From Planctomycetales bacterium (lineage in GTDB: Bacteria; Planctomycetota; Planctomycetia; Planctomycetales; Planctomycetaceae): a DNA stretch of 55,182 bases. The number at the start of each line of letters is the position of its first letter. The stretch's first letter is position 1. This document shows, one piece after another, positions 53,705 through 55,182 of the stretch. The notes beneath the pieces are model-generated. The model saw only the letters and a list, made by a program, of their open reading frames with translations, had not been told where the DNA came from and searched no databases. Where the stretch lies: contig JANQPT010000021.1 of NCBI GenBank assembly GCA_028285345.1, forward strand, positions 1 through 55,182, given 5' to 3'. Position numbers and translations under genes: made by a program.

Positions 53705-54652
53705 ATGTGTTTGCGTTGGAAGAACTCGTGTTGTTTGTCGTTTGCTTGCTTGATTGTCCTGGCAACAGGTTCGATCGCCCGAGCAAACATGATTGTCGAT
53801 TTTGAAGACTTTCTACTGGCCGCGGAGTCGCATTACAACGGCCCCGATCCGAATGGGATCGACGTCATCGGCCAGTTCGGCAGCACGGTGCGTGTAGGCA
53901 GTTTTTTCAGCGGCGGTGTGGAATTTGTCAACCATTACGATCTCGATTTTGGCAGTTGGGCCAGATTCGCCGTGTCGAACGAGACGGACACGACGACCCC
54001 CGGATTCACCAATCAATTCAGCGCGTATCCGGGATCGGGAGCCGGCACGGGGAGTGACAATTACGGGGTCGGTTTTGGATTTGACAATCTGCAGCCGAAT
54101 CTGTTTGACCCAACGCCGTTTGATCCAACGAATGTAGACCATCTCTTGGGGCTGCCCACGCTCCATCTTCCCGACGGCTATCAGATTGAAAGTGCACTCT
54201 TTACCAACACCACCTATACGGCGCTCTCGATGCTGATCGGGGACCCGTTCGCGAAAAAATTCGGCGGTATCAGCGGGGACGATCCCGACTTCTTCAAACT
54301 GTCGGTGTTCGGCATCGACGCCGGCGGCCAAGCGCTGCCGATCGAAGTGGAACTCTACTTGGCCGATTACCGGTTTTCGGACAATTCCCTGGACTACATC
54401 CTCAGCGACTGGACTTACCTCGATCTCTCTGCACTGTCCGAAGCCGTGAGTCTTCACTTCAATGTATCATCGTCGGACGTGGGGGATTTCGGCATGAACA
54501 CTCCGGGATATTTCGCGATTGACAATCTGACGCTCACACCCACAACGACATCCGTCGTGCCTGAGCCGAGTACGTTCGGGCTGCTGGCGGTTGGAGGGAT
54601 TGTCTTGGGTGCGGTTGCGATCAGAAGACGAAAACTTCGCACGTCTGCATAA
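53705..54652 (+). CDS. DUF4465 protein with PEP-CTERM sorting signal
   Basis: A 315-residue exported protein. AAAGGTG precedes the ATG at 53705, and a signal peptide (SCCLSFACLIVLATGSIA) ends near RAN. The DUF4465 domain fills about residues 30-275. Its characteristic blocks are VDFEDF, ESHYNG, FSGGVEFVNHY, FAVSNETDTTTPGFTNQFSA, KFGGISGDDPDFFKLSV, LYLADYRFSDNSLDYI and MNTPGYFAIDNLTL. A PEP-CTERM tail follows (VVPEPSTFGLLAVGGIVLG, then RRRK). As I recall, the DUF4465 family includes surface corrinoid-binding proteins (BtuH) of Bacteroidetes, which fits the cobalamin riboswitch heading this operon. There is no terminator in the 91 bases after DUF1559. The likely role is surface capture of B12; this is inference. 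Confidence 0.9.
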   Translation: MCLRWKNSCCLSFACLIVLATGSIARANMIVDFEDFLLAAESHYNGPDPNGIDVIGQFGSTVRVGSFFSGGVEFVNHYDLDFGSWARFAVSNETDTTTPGFTNQFSAYPGSGAGTGSDNYGVGFGFDNLQPNLFDPTPFDPTNVDHLLGLPTLHLPDGYQIESALFTNTTYTALSMLIGDPFAKKFGGISGDDPDFFKLSVFGIDAGGQALPIEVELYLADYRFSDNSLDYILSDWTYLDLSALSEAVSLHFNVSSSDVGDFGMNTPGYFAIDNLTLTPTTTSVVPEPSTFGLLAVGGIVLGAVAIRRRKLRTSA

Positions 54653-54908
54653 CATCCGCAGGAAAGGCAGCGCGCCGGTCCACGAGCCGAATTGTCAGTT
54701 CAACGTTGAAGCTTCATCATCAACGGCTTGTGGACCTGGTGCGGGCTGTTCGAGATTGGCCAAGCAGAAAGGTCTGGGGAGACAGTGACTTTGCGTCGCT
54801 TCATCAACGGTGATCGCAATTACCAGCCGACGTCAAACCAGAAAGTGAAACTGCAGAAGTTTGTTTCACCTCCGCGTCCAAAGCCAAACGCAATCTGATG
54901 GTGGATGA
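54653..54908. other. Intergenic region after the DUF4465 gene
   Basis: About 250 bases between the PEP-CTERM gene and the open frame at the window end. No hairpin terminator, repeat or convincing short gene was seen. Frames here are interrupted by several stops. Confidence 0.4.
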
Positions 54909-55182
54909 TCATCGGCAGTCAACCTGTGCCTGGGAGATCAAATCGCCCTTCGGACTTCCGGGAGACTTCTCCACATCCCCGGCCTCTCTCAAGCTGTGGC
55001 CTTTGCCCCGATTGTCGTTACAGCAGCGAGCCAACAGGCTCGGTATCGCGGCAATGGCGTACATGTAATCAAGTCAAGGCAGCCAAACCAATATCTAGAC
55101 ACAATCATGACAGCGGCCGCGGAGCAGGATCTCTGTGACCTGTCCGAAGCGTTCGCTGACCGTCTTGCTCCGGTTGGTCAGT
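54909..55182 (+). other. Open frame running off the window end, possible gene fragment
   Basis: One frame stays open for 91 codons from just after a TGA (54906-54908) to the end of the window. It has balanced, protein-like composition, for example LHIPGLSQAVAFAPIVVTA and VHVIKSRQPNQYLDTIM. No ATG or GTG with a ribosome binding site begins it; the first in-frame ATG is late (55108). It could be the remnant of a gene whose start is lost, or chance. An overlapping frame with an ATG at 54905 is Ser/Pro/Arg-rich and less convincing. No family recognised. Confidence 0.2.

Noticed and set aside
54905-55138. A 77-codon plus-strand frame with an ATG start
   Set aside because: Ser/Pro/Arg-rich composition and no ribosome binding site; the overlapping frame is more protein-like, though also uncertain.

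Overview
The window looks like chromosomal DNA of a planctomycete (Planctomycetota, probably Planctomycetaceae-like; genus not determinable by eye). The reasons are the PVC-type c-heme dehydrogenase with DGDG propeller, two secreted formylglycine sulfatases, two PEP-CTERM proteins, a DUF1559 pseudopilin-like protein, a DUF4838 protein, low-complexity Pro/Tyr/Gly secreted proteins, and a relic dcw cluster. Base composition is moderately GC-rich. There is no rRNA and no CRISPR array.

Layout. (1) 36-6420, minus strand: a thiamine-binding protein, then a reduced division/wall cluster read as mraZ, rsmH, a LysM membrane protein, an ftsL-like gene and ftsI. mraZ has a readable promoter with three 10-bp-spaced GTGG boxes and is followed by a terminator-like hairpin. 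(2) 6548-9110: a GT4 glycosyltransferase, queA, and a long inverted-repeat element. (3) 9111-18161, mostly minus: PVC heme protein, a TMEM205-like membrane protein, a zeta-toxin-like kinase with a small overlapping partner, a Gfo/Idh/MocA oxidoreductase, a Tat-exported sulfite-oxidase-like enzyme next to a cupredoxin, an SMP-30 protein and a DUF2007 protein. (4) 18302-25168: two sulfatases, PilZ, PEP-CTERM, a PQQ-like propeller, and a short export-type gene interrupted by an in-frame TGA. (5) 25265-44941: VOC, methyltransferase, FAD oxidoreductase, SDR, a large hybrid histidine kinase, a lipoprotein, a tryptophan-rich triple-repeat protein, DUF3592, DUF4838, SnoaL-like, Gly/His-rich repeat, PAC2 and transglutaminase-like proteins. 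(6) 44965-48527: two divergent gene sets (DUF899-DinB-VOC and DUF1569-zinc ribbon-SRPBCC-ArsR) around a promoter that carries a 20-bp palindrome. (7) 48656-55182: an LRR protein, a truncated tRNA-Pro 3' half next to a tyrosine recombinase (probable island boundary), then a cobalamin riboswitch followed by DUF1559 and DUF4465/PEP-CTERM genes.

The most interesting system is the last one: a complete-looking cobalamin aptamer (52191-52380) in front of a pseudopilin-like protein and a PEP-CTERM-tagged DUF4465 protein. This suggests a B12-regulated envelope system, possibly for corrinoid capture, sitting just inside a tRNA-associated integrated element. Functions are inferred from motifs and context only; no database search was possible.
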